Positions 31,653 through 41,352 are shown, counted from the stretch's first letter. The stretch: 64,000 bases of DNA from Trichomonas vaginalis G3 (GCF_026262505.1 NC_067206.1:4306879-4370878); one strand, 5' to 3'. Program-made: numbers and translations. The notes: generated by a model from the letters alone, not told the origin.

Positions 31653-32125
31653 GATCAAGATTCGTAACCGTCAATCAATTAATGGATGCTCTTTCACCAA
31701 TTCTTGAAAATGTTAAACAAGTAGATGTTTATTTCGATGATTATGTAGAAAGTTTATATTATAAAGGTAAGTTTAATATTAAACTTATTGCTTTTGCATT
31801 TGATAATAAATTAATTGAAAATGCAAAAATTTGGGAATTAATTCCAGATATTGAATATATAACAAATATTAATGATAAATGGTTTAAACAAATTCCAACC
31901 ACAAAAGTTCTTTGTAAATTAATGATCAAAACTGAGGAAAAAGAATTTAACGGGTTTAAATATCATCCAAATAAAGTTTCAGAACTAGAAAATGAAAAAC
32001 TTCAGAAAAAATTAAACGATAGACTTTCAAATGATCGTATTGAAAAAATAAATAAACTAGCAGAAGTTGCATTTAATAATGAAATATTTGATGAATATAA
32101 CCTTGAACTCAGTGATGAGCTTTAA
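31640..32125 (+). CDS. First gene of Maverick B, hypothetical shared with element A
   Basis: An intact 161-aa frame starting MKMSGSRFVTVNQLMDALSP; a second ATG at 31646 is equally possible. The RFVTVN-x14-VDVYF pattern and following hydrophobic strands resemble the 139-aa protein at 1810 of element A. The C-terminus is a charged helix and ends LELSDEL. The promoter and first codons lie in the terminal inverted repeat. Function unknown. Confidence 0.65.
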   Translation: MKMSGSRFVTVNQLMDALSPILENVKQVDVYFDDYVESLYYKGKFNIKLIAFAFDNKLIENAKIWELIPDIEYITNINDKWFKQIPTTKVLCKLMIKTEEKEFNGFKYHPNKVSELENEKLQKKLNDRLSNDRIEKINKLAEVAFNNEIFDEYNLELSDEL

Positions 32126-32502
32126 GGACCCGGGCTCAACGAGTCATGATTTATGAAATCAATAATTTGATTTATTCGCTCTTCAATAATTTCTATTCTT
32201 TTTGTTAAATCATCAATTTTCATTAATGAGGTGATTCTTGATTGAGGAATAGATTTCAAACTAACCACTCCTTTTATTTTTGAAATTTTGAATCCATCAA
32301 CTTTAAACATTTTATTCAATTTACATGTTGTCAATTCTTCAAATAATTTTTTATTATTAGCATAATAGTCATTAAATTCATCAACAGATGAAAAAAATTT
32401 TATTTCAGTAATTGGTTTAACAACGTTTATTTTTTGTTGAACATTTTCACTTTCATTTATTTCTTCCTCCTCTGTTTCATTTATTTTTAAAATTGGTTTC
32501 AT
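32122..32502 (-). CDS. Hypothetical protein (126 aa), Maverick B
   Basis: An intact frame starting MKPILKINETEEEEINESEN, acidic at the N-terminus, with a C-terminal helix (IEIIEERINQIIDFI) likely to form a coiled coil. The start is preceded by a T-rich tract and GATAAATG. It overlaps the end of the previous gene by four bases, tail to tail. No family recognised. Confidence 0.55.
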   Translation of the reverse strand: MKPILKINETEEEEINESENVQQKINVVKPITEIKFFSSVDEFNDYYANNKKLFEELTTCKLNKMFKVDGFKISKIKGVVSLKSIPQSRITSLMKIDDLTKRIEIIEERINQIIDFINHDSLSPGP

Positions 32503-32568
32503 TTATCATTAAATAAAAATTAGAATATAAGTGATGAAATATATTTTTTAATTAATATTAAATCAGAA

Positions 32569-32805
32569 ATGGCGGCAGGATTCTTTAAAAAATTATGGGA
32601 TGGAATTAAGAAAGCTGCAGGTTGGGTTTATAAAAAGGTTATTAAACCTGTTGCAAACTTTTTGGCACCAGTAGCGAAAACGGCAGGAACTATCATAGGT
32701 GGAGTATTAGGTACTAAAGCAGGTAATCCGGCGATGGGAGCACAAGCAGGTAACGCAATTGGTGGAATTGCTGAAGGAATACTTAATAAAATAGGGGGTA
32801 AATAG
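32569..32805 (+). CDS. Small basic amphipathic/glycine-zipper protein (copy 1)
   Basis: 78 residues starting MAAGFFKKLWDGIKKAAGWV. The N-terminal 30 residues form a strongly cationic amphipathic helix; the C-terminal half is Gly/Ala-rich with GxxxG-like spacing (TIIGGVLGTKAG, GNAIGGIAEG), suggesting membrane insertion. A membrane-active minor virion protein, analogous in idea to adenovirus protein VI, is possible but only inferred. The same first eleven residues open the opposite-strand gene at 32830-33045. Confidence 0.6.
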   Translation: MAAGFFKKLWDGIKKAAGWVYKKVIKPVANFLAPVAKTAGTIIGGVLGTKAGNPAMGAQAGNAIGGIAEGILNKIGGK

Positions 32806-32829
32806 TGGAAAAATAAATAAATATTATTT

Positions 32830-33045
32830 TTATCTTAGTATTGGTTGTAGTCTTTGATAAACTTTTTCTCCTTTATTTAAAATTTCTCTTATTGGGGCAG
32901 CTTTTGGTGTTATTGATTCAGCAACGTCACTAATTGCTTCTTTATTCTTAAATATCCAATTCGCTCCTTTCTTCATTGTTTCCCAAACTTTATGCGCTCC
33001 TCTTTTTACTTTATCCCACAGTTTCTTAAAGAATCCTGCAGCCAT
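32830..33045 (-). CDS. Small basic amphipathic protein (copy 2, inverted paralogue)
   Basis: 71 residues starting MAAGFFKKLWDKVKRGAHKV, so the first 11 residues equal those of the gene at 32569; downstream the two diverge, and this one lacks the glycine zipper. It is arranged tail to tail with that gene, 24 bp apart. Likely the product of an inverted duplication with the helix kept under selection. Confidence 0.6.
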   Translation of the reverse strand: MAAGFFKKLWDKVKRGAHKVWETMKKGANWIFKNKEAISDVAESITPKAAPIREILNKGEKVYQRLQPILR

Positions 33046-33114
33046 AGTTGATTATTTCATTAAAATTAAAAATTCATTTTCATATTTTAATTTTGATTTT
33101 TTATTTAATAATAA

Positions 33115-34756
33115 ATGACGACTAACTATTTGGTGCCAAACACTAAACCAATTAATGGAAATGTGTTTCATTCATTCGAAAAGATAAATGAAATATTTGC
33201 AAAGAATGACGGAAGAAGATATTATAGAGAACTTGAAAGTTCATGCTATGACTCTGATGCTCCATATTTTGATGATAAACAAACTCATTTAAGAATTACA
33301 AATCCGGCTCATGATGTGAACCAATTAGGTGACACATATATTAAACGCAAAGTTAAAGCAACTCTAGTTTCAAATAAAGCTTTCACATGTGATGCCGCTT
33401 TTAAATGTATGCGTTTATTCGTTGGTTACAAATCATCAAATCAAAGCTTTAAACAATTAGAAGTAGAAACCGAAAGAGGTGATGCCGGTTATCTTCAGAT
33501 GGATTGCGCCCGTGAATCTTTCGCATTTGCAACATATAAACCAAAATCAGAAAGGAAAGTTAAAAAGTTTGTTCATTCGTTATATAATAATGTTCAAAAA
33601 TATGATAACTCAGTATGTGGTAAATATATTGACCCTTCAGAAGTTTTCAAGAAAGCAAATGAAGAAGTTGATATCACTTTTGATATGATTATTCCGGTAA
33701 ATGATTTGTTAGCATTTCAGGCGTTCGATGATTATCCTAAATCATTTGGTGAAATCATTCTTAAATATTATGTTTTCAGGGATACTTTAGTATTTTGTCA
33801 GGTTGACCCGTTAAGAGTTGCTGATTTACAAAATTACGTTTATGAAAAGATAACTGATGAAAATTATGAAAAGATTATGAATCATGTTTATAAATATGAT
33901 CGCAAATTCCAACAAATCGGACTTCCTGCCAAATTAATTACAAGCTTAGCCGCTACATCTGCTGACGCAACAGTTGATGACGTTATTATTTCATGCACAA
34001 AGATGGAAGTTTTAGAGGATAAATGCATTACACCAGGATACGGTTTAATTGAAGAATCAGTTAAAGCAATACCCACGTTTATTCAGTAAGGAAGATCCAT
34101 TCATGATTCCAGCTCAACATATTGACGTTCGTTCACTAAATGGAGGTTGCATCACTCCTGAAGGTATCAGTTCAGATTTCTCATACGCTCTTCATAATGT
34201 TACAGATGTTGTGTTAGCATTTCCGAAGAATGCAATGCAAAGAACGGTTTTAGAAAATCCAATGCTTCGAGGTCTTCAGGTCACTATAGATTCCAGAAAC
34301 TTCCCCGATCAAGCGATGACCACAGTGGGCGACATATTCTTTACACGTATGCTTCAAGCTTCTGATTTAGATGGAGTGAATGAATGCACGGAAGAATACG
34401 AGGACTCATTAACTAGACCACTGAATGATGATAATGGCACGCCATTAGCTAGAACATGGAAAGACCAAACTTCATTCTTATGCACTATTCCAGTTCAACG
34501 TGATGGAGCGGGTATATTCTTTGATGGATTAGAAACTTTCAACTCACAAGTTACAGTACAAGTGAAAGCTTATCCAATCATTCAGGGTGTAAATGACACT
34601 TACTGTTCAAAGGTGACAAATCCTCCTCAGGTTTGGTTTACTAGGACTACGTATTGGACATGGACACCGGATGAAGGTTTGAAATATCATCCAACAGGTA
34701 CACCACCACAGTATAGAAGTTCATATGATGAAATATTGATGAATAGAAATGTATAA
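33115..34756 (+). pseudogene. Major capsid protein of Maverick B (one frameshift)
   Basis: Two frames, 33115-34089 (start MTTNYLVPNTKPINGNVFHS) and 34049-34756 (ending YRSSYDEILMNRNV), overlap near 34080 and make one protein of about 545 residues. Length, strand-rich composition and position just before the packaging ATPase fit the double-jelly-roll capsid protein of Polintons. It is not obviously similar in sequence to the capsid candidate of element A, so the two elements belong to different lineages. Preceded by AATAAATG. Family by size and context; a structure comparison would settle it. Confidence 0.6.
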
Positions 34757-34780
34757 AATTATAAATTTATTTTTGATTAA

Positions 34781-35596
34781 ATGGATTTAAATTCTGAAGA
34801 ATTAGCGGGAGTATATAATACATACGTAGATGATATGATTAATGAAGCATTGAGTGATAATAGAAATGCTCTATCTAAGGAAAAATTAATGAAAATTCCA
34901 TATTCTGAATGTTACTTAAATTCAATCACTGCAGCAATTGGTAAACAAAATAAAGGTAAAACATTAACGATATTAAAACAAATTATCATTATTGCTAACA
35001 CTTCCCCCCATTCACATGTGTTAATTTATATCAACCGTTCAGGTTCACCTTCAGATGATACATTTGAATCTTTAAAGCATTTAATCAAAATTCCAATTAT
35101 TTATTTATCACAAGAAGAAGCAGAAGATTATTTAAAAAACTTTTTAATGTATAAAGAATTATATAATACAATCAAGAAGCAAGGATTAGAGGATAAAATT
35201 ATTGATAAACAACGGGATGAATTATTTGAAACACTTTCTATTTCAAATTTTGATAGAGAATTTTTGCATTCACTCATTTTTCTAGATGATGCGGTGAAAT
35301 CAAAACTAATAACAAATGAGAAATCATATTTTAATCAGTTATTAACTCAATGTCGACACATTCAGTGTTCATTCTTCATGGCTGTTCAATACTTCAAAGC
35401 ATTAAGCACAAACATTAAATCAAATCTATCAACACTTTTCATTTTCAGTGGTTTTAGTCGTCAACAGTTGAACGTTATGCTTTATCAAGTGAATTTACCA
35501 ATGAGCATTAATGAACTTTACACACAATATCAACAATTAGGTGAACATGGAAAAATAATAGTTGATTTAAATAAAGGATGTGTTAAATTTGATTAA
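34781..35596 (+). CDS. Packaging ATPase of Maverick B
   Basis: An intact 271-aa frame starting MDLNSEELAGVYNTYVDDMI. Walker A is AIGKQNKGKTLT near residue 55, Walker B LIFLDDAVKS near residue 167, followed by a sensor-like SFFMAVQYFKALS. This is the FtsK/HerA-type ATPase that packages DNA into Polinton/virophage capsids. It follows the capsid gene by 24 bp on the same strand and is preceded by ATTAAATG. Confidence 0.8.
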   Translation: MDLNSEELAGVYNTYVDDMINEALSDNRNALSKEKLMKIPYSECYLNSITAAIGKQNKGKTLTILKQIIIIANTSPHSHVLIYINRSGSPSDDTFESLKHLIKIPIIYLSQEEAEDYLKNFLMYKELYNTIKKQGLEDKIIDKQRDELFETLSISNFDREFLHSLIFLDDAVKSKLITNEKSYFNQLLTQCRHIQCSFFMAVQYFKALSTNIKSNLSTLFIFSGFSRQQLNVMLYQVNLPMSINELYTQYQQLGEHGKIIVDLNKGCVKFD

Positions 35597-35636
35597 CTTT
35601 TTATAATTAATTTTTATTTTTTATTTATAATTAAAC

Positions 35637-36580
35637 ATGACAGAAATAGCAAATCTTTTACAGGTTCCATTAAAACAGGGACAAACAAAAAGGGGGTGTG
35701 TATAATAGAACTATGAAAGTTCCAGACGGAATGAAAGAATTAGTTCATATTGTTGCTGGTCTTCAAAAAGATGTTAAACAAATGAGAAACGTTTTAACAT
35801 TACCAGAAGCTCAAGCATATGCCAAACGTCAAGGTCCAAATTGGGAAGCACATGAAGCAGACATTACAGGTCCAAATGGAAAACCTGATGGTATAAATGA
35901 AGTTTTCGTTACTGATGGTCGAGGTAATATTAAAGTCATAAATGGTTACAAATTAACTGTATCTGATTATCCTAAACGTAAAGCATATAATGAATGTTAT
36001 CCTATGCAATTTGATGAAAATGGAAAAGCTGTTAAACAATACATTGGAGAAGGTGAACATGGCCAATTAATTCATACCGTCATAATCCATATTCTTATTT
36101 CAATGAAGAATTAAACGCTATTGAAGAAGGACCGGATGGATTACCACAATATGTTAATCAGTTTGATGGTCAATATGCAAATTTGAGACCTGAAATTCCA
36201 GCTAAGAAATTCTTTAAAGTTGCTTTATTCGATCCAGTGTTCAATGAACAGAAAGAAGCAATGAAAGCAGAATTTAAACCAATTCAAGTGGCAAGAATTT
36301 CTTCATCTTCACTTGCAGAAGCGTTCAAGGAATTGATAAAGAAACCACTTTATTCTCAACAAGGTTATAACTTTGATTTAATTAAAGAAAGTGATAGACG
36401 TAAATTAGAAAAATCAGATGGTTTTAAGAATGCATGTAATGAAATGATTAAAGATATTGTAAATGATGAAATAAGACTGGAAGAAACTCAAAGCAATATC
36501 AATAACATTATTGGTGCAGTTACAAAGAAAGTATAAGCAAACAATGATGAACCTTGGGATATTACCGTAACAACTAAATA
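35637..36580 (+). pseudogene. Hypothetical virion-type protein of Maverick B (frameshifted)
   Basis: The start [20 protein letters not shown] is followed after one frameshift by the frame ending at 36114 ([20 protein letters not shown]; a central [14 protein letters not shown] segment), and after a second near 36085 by the frame to 36536. Past that stop the same frame continues with plausible residues NNDEPWDITVTTK to 36580, so the stop may be an error. Total about 310 residues. It may correspond to the large hypothetical beside the capsid gene of element A (7102-7961), but sequence similarity is not clear to me. Confidence 0.5.
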
Positions 36581-36621
36581 AAACTTTAAATATATATTTT
36601 TTTTTTTTTATTCAATTATAA

Positions 36622-37053
36622 ATGAGAAGACGTTTCACAAGTCAAAAGAACACTAACGCAAAAGCAGAGATTACGGTTGGTTATAACGTAAATGATGATA
36701 AATCACGAATTATTCAAAATGTTAAAGTTAATGTTAGCCCTGAATTAACAAGGTCAGCAACTCAACCAAATTTATTAACTCGTGACTTACCGAAGAATGA
36801 GGAGAATGAAGAAAACCATGAGAATGGAGACCCAATCATTTTATCTGAACCCGGTAAAGAACCCGTTGAAATCCCCACATATCCAACATACCCCCCACCT
36901 CTTTCATCAAACATCGAGAACCCAGGAATATACGATTCCAGTCGCAATGCGCCATATAAAATAGACATTAATTCTGAATTAATGAAAATTTACCGTGATA
37001 TAATAACTGATAATTATGATTCAATAATAAATTTAATTGACCAATCGGTTTAA
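36622..37053 (+). CDS. Proline-rich hypothetical (143 aa), Maverick B
   Basis: An intact frame starting MRRRFTSQKNTNAKAEITVG, with a disordered Glu/Asn/Pro-rich centre (TYPTYPPPLSS) and a C-terminal helical end. TATAAATG at the start after a run of T. The last codons (IINLIDQ) may belong to the start of the following frameshifted gene. No family recognised. Confidence 0.5.
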   Translation: MRRRFTSQKNTNAKAEITVGYNVNDDKSRIIQNVKVNVSPELTRSATQPNLLTRDLPKNEENEENHENGDPIILSEPGKEPVEIPTYPTYPPPLSSNIENPGIYDSSRNAPYKIDINSELMKIYRDIITDNYDSIINLIDQSV

Positions 37054-37322
37054 TTATTTTACCTTATGAATCATTAATTCACATTATCGCCATTCTTTGT
37101 GATGTTCAAGATTCAGACGTTAAGATTCAATTTTTCATAGATGATGAGGTTTCATGCTGCGGAACAGTTGCAAAAATAAATCCTATAAAGGATATTAGCA
37201 CAATTAAGATATCAAAGAACGGAACAACAACTGAACTTCATTTAACATATAATGATATTTATAATAAAATAGTTGATGAATATAAAATATCACTTGAAAA
37301 ATTCTTTGTTAAGGCTATTTAA
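37041..37322 (+). pseudogene. SCCG-motif Maverick protein, 5' end frameshifted
   Basis: An open frame without ATG that begins LPYESLIHIIAILCDVQDSD and contains VSCCGTVAKINPIKDISTIK, ending ISLEKFFVKAI. It matches the intact 91-aa protein at 4563-4838 of element A in length, SCCG motif and C-terminal strand/helix order. Its N-terminal codons probably lie in the end of the preceding frame, so one frameshift near 37045 is inferred. Function unknown; conservation across two different virus-like elements suggests a core role. Confidence 0.55.
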
Positions 37323-37797
37323 TATTCAAGCATTAACATTATTGAATAATAATCCTTTGAATCATAATCAATAATAATTGACCTTTCACCAGTTTCTATC
37401 GTTTGTTTTATTTCTTTTTGTTCCCCACTATCTGGATCGGTCATTGTAATTGTTTTTGTTATAGTATCAGCTTTATCTTTAACTTCAATCTTTTTTCCAT
37501 CAGGATATTTAAACCAAAATTCCAAAAATTCGATATTGTCAATCTGTTCATATTTTAATCTATCAATTGCATTTTAATACCATCTGAAAATCTTATGAAA
37601 TGGTCATTATATGGGTTTGATTGAACTAAATTTGAATGAAGTGAAATATAACCCGATGATGAATATGACATTGACTCATATTTTCTGAAAACACTGAAAT
37701 TTATAACATGAATGAATTTCTTATTCGTTGAATTTATGAATTCTTGAGGTAATCTTATTCTAGTTTTATTTATCACTGGAAAATAACGCTTTACCAT
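37319..37797 (-). pseudogene. Hypothetical protein of Maverick B (one frameshift)
   Basis: The frame from 37797 (start MVKRYFPVINKTRIRLPQEF) runs to 37555, and the frame to 37319 continues it (YEQIDNIEFLEFWFKYPDGK, then a Thr/Lys/Asp-rich segment). Together about 155 residues, mostly beta-like. I start it at the ATG 37797 rather than the non-ATG start further upstream. Divergent from the penton candidate with only 19 bp between. No family recognised. Confidence 0.5.
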
Positions 37798-37816
37798 ATT
37801 TTTAATCGTAATAAAA
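37798..37816. promoter_or_regulatory. 19-bp divergent intergenic promoter
   Basis: AT-rich 19-bp gap between divergent ATGs (minus at 37797, plus at 37817). Same arrangement as 5140-5157 in element A. Inference from spacing. Confidence 0.4.
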
Positions 37817-38527
37817 ATGTCAATTATCAATATTATTTCGAATAATAGTTGTGAATTAAATTTAACAGTTAGTGGAATTTATAATGTTACTCTCGTTTCT
37901 GTGAGTGGTAAATTTAATCCCATTCTTTTAGACCCTTCAGATTATATATCATTTATTAAAGATGACCTTGAAAAAACGTATGATATGTATATAAATAATG
38001 TGATAACGAAATGGGATATTAACACGATTTTAAGTTATTTAAATGAATCATTTATCGTATGGTATGAAGAAAATTTTAAATCAAAACCTGATAAACTTTT
38101 TGAACTTGATGAAATAAATAACCTTATTAAATTTCCGCTGAAAATTAAATTTTGTACTCCTCATCTTCGTTCATTGTTGGGGATATTAAATTTTGAAAAA
38201 GATGTTGGGGATGTTTTGTATTCTGACACTGGTTCCAATTTCATTTTAATCAAATGTGATAAAGTTAATACCCCAATGAGATTTTCACATCAAACATTAG
38301 ACCCTAACTCTTACCCATCAATACAAAACATTTTATCCATCAACTTAAACATATTTTCTTTATCATATCCGTTTCAATTATCCGGGAATTCATTTATTCT
38401 TCATTCAAAAGATTTATCAAATATTAAATTTAGAATAACTGACCTATTTGATTGTGATTTAGAATTTATGAATGAAATATTATGGCAATTTCAAATAGAA
38501 AAAATAGCTGATGAGATAACAGATTAA
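37817..38527 (+). CDS. Candidate penton/minor capsid (jelly-roll) protein of Maverick B
   Basis: An intact 236-aa frame starting MSIINIISNNSCELNLTVSG. The C-terminal half has the strand pattern I associate with Polinton/virophage pentons: NFILIKCDKVNT, an ILSINLNIFSLSYPF strand pair, SNIKFRITDLFDCDLEF, and the ending ILWQFQIEKIA. This protein would form the five-fold vertex, where the fibre encoded just downstream (38552) could attach. Assigned by pattern and context, so moderate confidence. Confidence 0.55.
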   Translation: MSIINIISNNSCELNLTVSGIYNVTLVSVSGKFNPILLDPSDYISFIKDDLEKTYDMYINNVITKWDINTILSYLNESFIVWYEENFKSKPDKLFELDEINNLIKFPLKIKFCTPHLRSLLGILNFEKDVGDVLYSDTGSNFILIKCDKVNTPMRFSHQTLDPNSYPSIQNILSINLNIFSLSYPFQLSGNSFILHSKDLSNIKFRITDLFDCDLEFMNEILWQFQIEKIADEITD

Positions 38528-38551
38528 ATATTTATTTTTAAATCATAATAA

Positions 38552-40279
38552 ATGATTAAACAACAGCAACCACAACAACTTAAGGCACAGACCATTACAT
38601 ACGCCATATATGCATATAATTCAAAGACGGCAGAACAAACGCAAATGTTGAAATATGGAGATTTGGAGATAGTATTGAAAATGACCGTTTTGAATTCGTT
38701 TGCAAGGGTGTGCAGTGATATCAAATATAAAAGAAATTTTATTTATGAATTCAAAAATTAAAGGAATAACGGATGATATAACATCAATTCCACCAGAAGA
38801 ACAAAGATATTACGCATTAAATGCATTTCCTAAAGTTTTGAAGATTGGAAGATTTAATTTAAATGAGGAATTCATAGAAGGTTTCCTAAATGACATAATG
38901 AAGAAAGCAGATAAGGAATATGTGGATAGTGAGTTAATGAAGAAGGCAGATAAGGGACTTGTGGCTAGTGCATTAATGAAGAAAGCAGATAAGGAATATG
39001 TGGATAGTGAGTTAATGAAGAAGGTAGATAAGGAACTTGTGGCTAGTGCATTAATGAAGAAAGCAGATAAGGAATATGTTAATGAAAAAGATAATGAAAT
39101 TATCGAAAGGGTTGAATGGTACATGAACGGACATCGAAGATTTTAAAAACTAAAGCTGATACAGGATGGGTTTCAGAATGTTTAGACCTTAAAGCAGATA
39201 AAACTTATGTTAACGATGAGTTAGAGAAGAAAGCAAATAAAGAATATGTGAATGAAATATACCAAAGTTTGATAGGAACAACTAAAAATATTGAAACTAT
39301 TGCTGGTGACTTTTCCGTCTATGAAGAAAATAAATATTTTAGATGGGAGTTTGTACACTCCTTAAAAAATGGTATACGGTATAAACTCATTCCGAAAAAT
39401 AACAATGAAATGTATGTAAGTTATAAAAAGAATGATGACACACAAGTTAAAGTTCCATTAGACAACAACTGTTACTTAAACTTATATGGAGACGAACAAA
39501 AGAAATATTTAAGAGTTTATGAAATGACGGATATGACATTGTCTAACGTAGCTCCAGCACCGTATTATTTCGACTCTGGAGATGATGTCAGAACGCCGCA
39601 TGTAGATGAACAAAAGCAAACATTATATTTAGATTATTATAGATATAAAAGATATAATGCAATAGAAAAAACGAGAATAGTATATTATTATATAGATGAC
39701 AAAAATAAATATTATAGTCAAGATTTTACATACCCTGAAAACATAAGATTATATTATAAAAAATATTCTGACACAAACCAGAAGAAACCCGAAATAGTTA
39801 CACTATATTTTAAGTTCAAAAGAGACAATCCTATATTATCTCATATGTTTGATTTAATGAACCCAGTAGGTTCTATTTATACATCTATGGATGTGAGAGG
39901 TCCTCAAGCAATGTTTGGTGTTGGTGCATGGGAACAAATAGTCGACAGGTTTTTGTATTGTGCAAACTCTTCAAAGGAAACAGGGGGAAGTAAAACGATT
40001 ACAGGTGAAAATTTACCTGCACACAGTCACTACATAGATTTAAGTACATCTCAAGCGGGTTGGCATAAGCATAGATATTGGGATTGGTCAGGAATGACAA
40101 AAGGTAAAGGATATGATGTTAAAGACAACGTTAAGTTTGCCATAAATTGTTACTGGAGTGACACTCAGGGAGAAGGAAACCATACACATCGCGTTTCAGG
40201 ATATACACAAACAACGGGACAAAGTAAAGATTACATGCCACCATTTATGACTGTATTCGCATGGTATAGAGTTCAATGA
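38552..40279 (+). pseudogene. Phage-like tail-fibre/receptor-binding protein (two frameshifts)
   Basis: Three overlapping frames form one gene of about 575 residues. The start is MIKQQQPQQLKAQTITYAIY. The middle has five 13-residue repeats of the type MKKADKEYVDSEL, alternating with MKKADKGLVASAL, then KADKTYVNDELEKKANKEYV, a trimeric-fibre coiled-coil pattern. The C-terminus has MNPVGSIYTSMDVRGPQAMF, GAWEQIVDRFLYC, ENLPAHSHYIDL and DYMPPFMTVFAWYRVQ, which match the tip domain of phage baseplate/tail-fibre proteins. Frameshifts near 38740 and 39130. It would be the host-recognition fibre of a virion. Confidence 0.7.
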
Positions 40280-40309
40280 ACGCTCAATGTTTGTGAAACA
40301 AACTTTAGG

Positions 40310-40357
40310 AGCTCCAAAAGAGCAAACAGCATAATTTAAATTTTTATTTTAGTATAA
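40310..40357 (+). promoter_or_regulatory. Upstream repeat/promoter of small gene 1
   Basis: GAGCTCCAAAAGAGCAAAC followed by GCATAATTTAAATTTTTATT lies directly before the ATG at 40358. Nearly the same block, about 48 bp, precedes the ATG at 41353. The end TATAAATG matches the start motif of many genes here. Confidence 0.55.
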
Positions 40358-40492
40358 ATGAAGATTCTACCATATGGTGTTATTGGAAGAGATAAAGATG
40401 GAAACCCAATATTTGATCCAAAGTTAAAATTAAAGTTACTGACAAGACAACAACTTGAAAAGTTGCTGAAACCAAAACAGAATGAAAAATGA
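40358..40492 (+). CDS. Tiny basic protein (44 aa), LLT-motif family member 1
   Basis: MKILPYGVIGRDKDGNPIFD, then a Lys/Leu-rich C-terminus with LLTRQQLEKLLK. Too short for most gene callers, but it has the T-rich TATAAATG start, a clean stop, and shares its C-terminal motif with the products at 40553 and 41353. The function is unknown. Confidence 0.5.
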   Translation: MKILPYGVIGRDKDGNPIFDPKLKLKLLTRQQLEKLLKPKQNEK

Positions 40493-40540
40493 GAAAATGA
40501 GAAAATGAGAAAGAAAAAAAATTTAAATTATGCAATTTTA

Positions 40541-40552
40541 TTTTTATCATAA
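40541..40552 (+). promoter_or_regulatory. T-rich/TCATAAATG start motif
   Basis: TTTTTATCATAA immediately before ATG. TCA(+1)TA fits the trichomonad initiator; the T-run plus TAAATG also resembles late-gene start signals of large DNA viruses. An identical 12-mer precedes the ATG at 41353. Confidence 0.45.
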
Positions 40553-40735
40553 ATGACCAAATTAATTAAGCCAACTATTTCTAAATTAATGATACCAATG
40601 AAATCATTTCGTGGAGTACTTATCCCAGGTTCTTCACAATTAGCCGGGGCAAGTGTTGTGACTCAAGGTGGAACATTAGCGAATCCATTCAAATTATTAA
40701 CTAAAGATGAACTTAATAAAATGATGATAAAATAA
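40553..40735 (+). CDS. Tiny protein (60 aa), LLT-motif family member 2
   Basis: An intact frame starting MTKLIKPTISKLMIPMKSFR, with a small-residue centre (PGSSQLAGASVVTQGG) and the C-terminus LLTKDELNKMMIK. The start is TTTTTATCATAAATG, where TCATA also fits the trichomonad initiator. The C-terminal motif is shared with the neighbours at 40358 and 41353. Confidence 0.55.
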   Translation: MTKLIKPTISKLMIPMKSFRGVLIPGSSQLAGASVVTQGGTLANPFKLLTKDELNKMMIK

Positions 40736-41302
40736 CTGATAACAAAATTTTATTTCACTGCTACCATAAAAACAGGTGAAAAAACAGGTGAGATCTCACC
40801 TCTTCACCTAAATATATTTTAGGTCAAAGCTTCCACGAGAGAAAAGATTCCTCATTCGCTAAGGATTCCAAAAATGAAAAAATCATTGATTTCGGCTGAG
40901 AAAAAGCAAAACCCTTCTTCCACGGGAACAAAGAAATAAAGAAGAAATAAGAAAAAGTAAATTTTTTATTTATTCCCGTGGAAGATAGAGCACTTTTATG
41001 ACACTTTTTATTCACGACAAACAAGACAAACAAAGAAAATAAGAAAATACGGCGCTGTCGCGGTTCGAACCACAGACCTGACCCCTCCATAACACCACCT
41101 TAGACCACTGTGCTACGTAGCCTGTCGACATAAGATTTTATAAATTGCATATTTGACGTAAATTTATTTCCCAGTTATTCAAAAATAATTAATTATTGAA
41201 TAACCTAAAATCATTAATGAAAACATAAACGATAACATTTATTTCCTGTGTTGTTGTCAAAATGTCATGTTGTCTCAAACTTTAGAACGGACTGAAAGTC
41301 CT
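40736..41302. other. Non-coding segment between small genes
   Basis: Contains a hairpin around AGGTGAGATCTCACCT (40781-40797, with outer AGGTGAA/TTCACCT), an 11-bp inverted pair CTTCCACGGGA/TCCCGTGGAAG at about 40917 and 40973, and a tRNA-like sequence at 41051-41123. No credible protein frame; the 88-aa minus-strand frame overlaps the tRNA-like region and has no supporting motif. Confidence 0.5.
41050..41123 (-). other. tRNA-like sequence, probably a tRNA pseudogene or tRNA-derived repeat
   Basis: On the minus strand an A-box (TAGCACAGTGG) and a B-box (GGTTCGAACC) are correctly ordered, and the spacing around the T-loop is canonical. However, the T-stem and most of the acceptor stem do not pair (only about 3 outer pairs), and no clear anticodon stem is visible. 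Therefore not called as a functional tRNA. Pol III internal promoter boxes may still be active. Confidence 0.4.
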
Positions 41303-41352
41303 GAGCTCCAAAAGAGCAAACGGCATAATTTAAATTTTTATTTTTATCATAA

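Noticed and set aside
41050-41123. Functional tRNA gene
   Set aside because: A- and B-boxes are present but T-stem and most acceptor pairs fail and no anticodon stem is evident, so it is listed only as tRNA-like.
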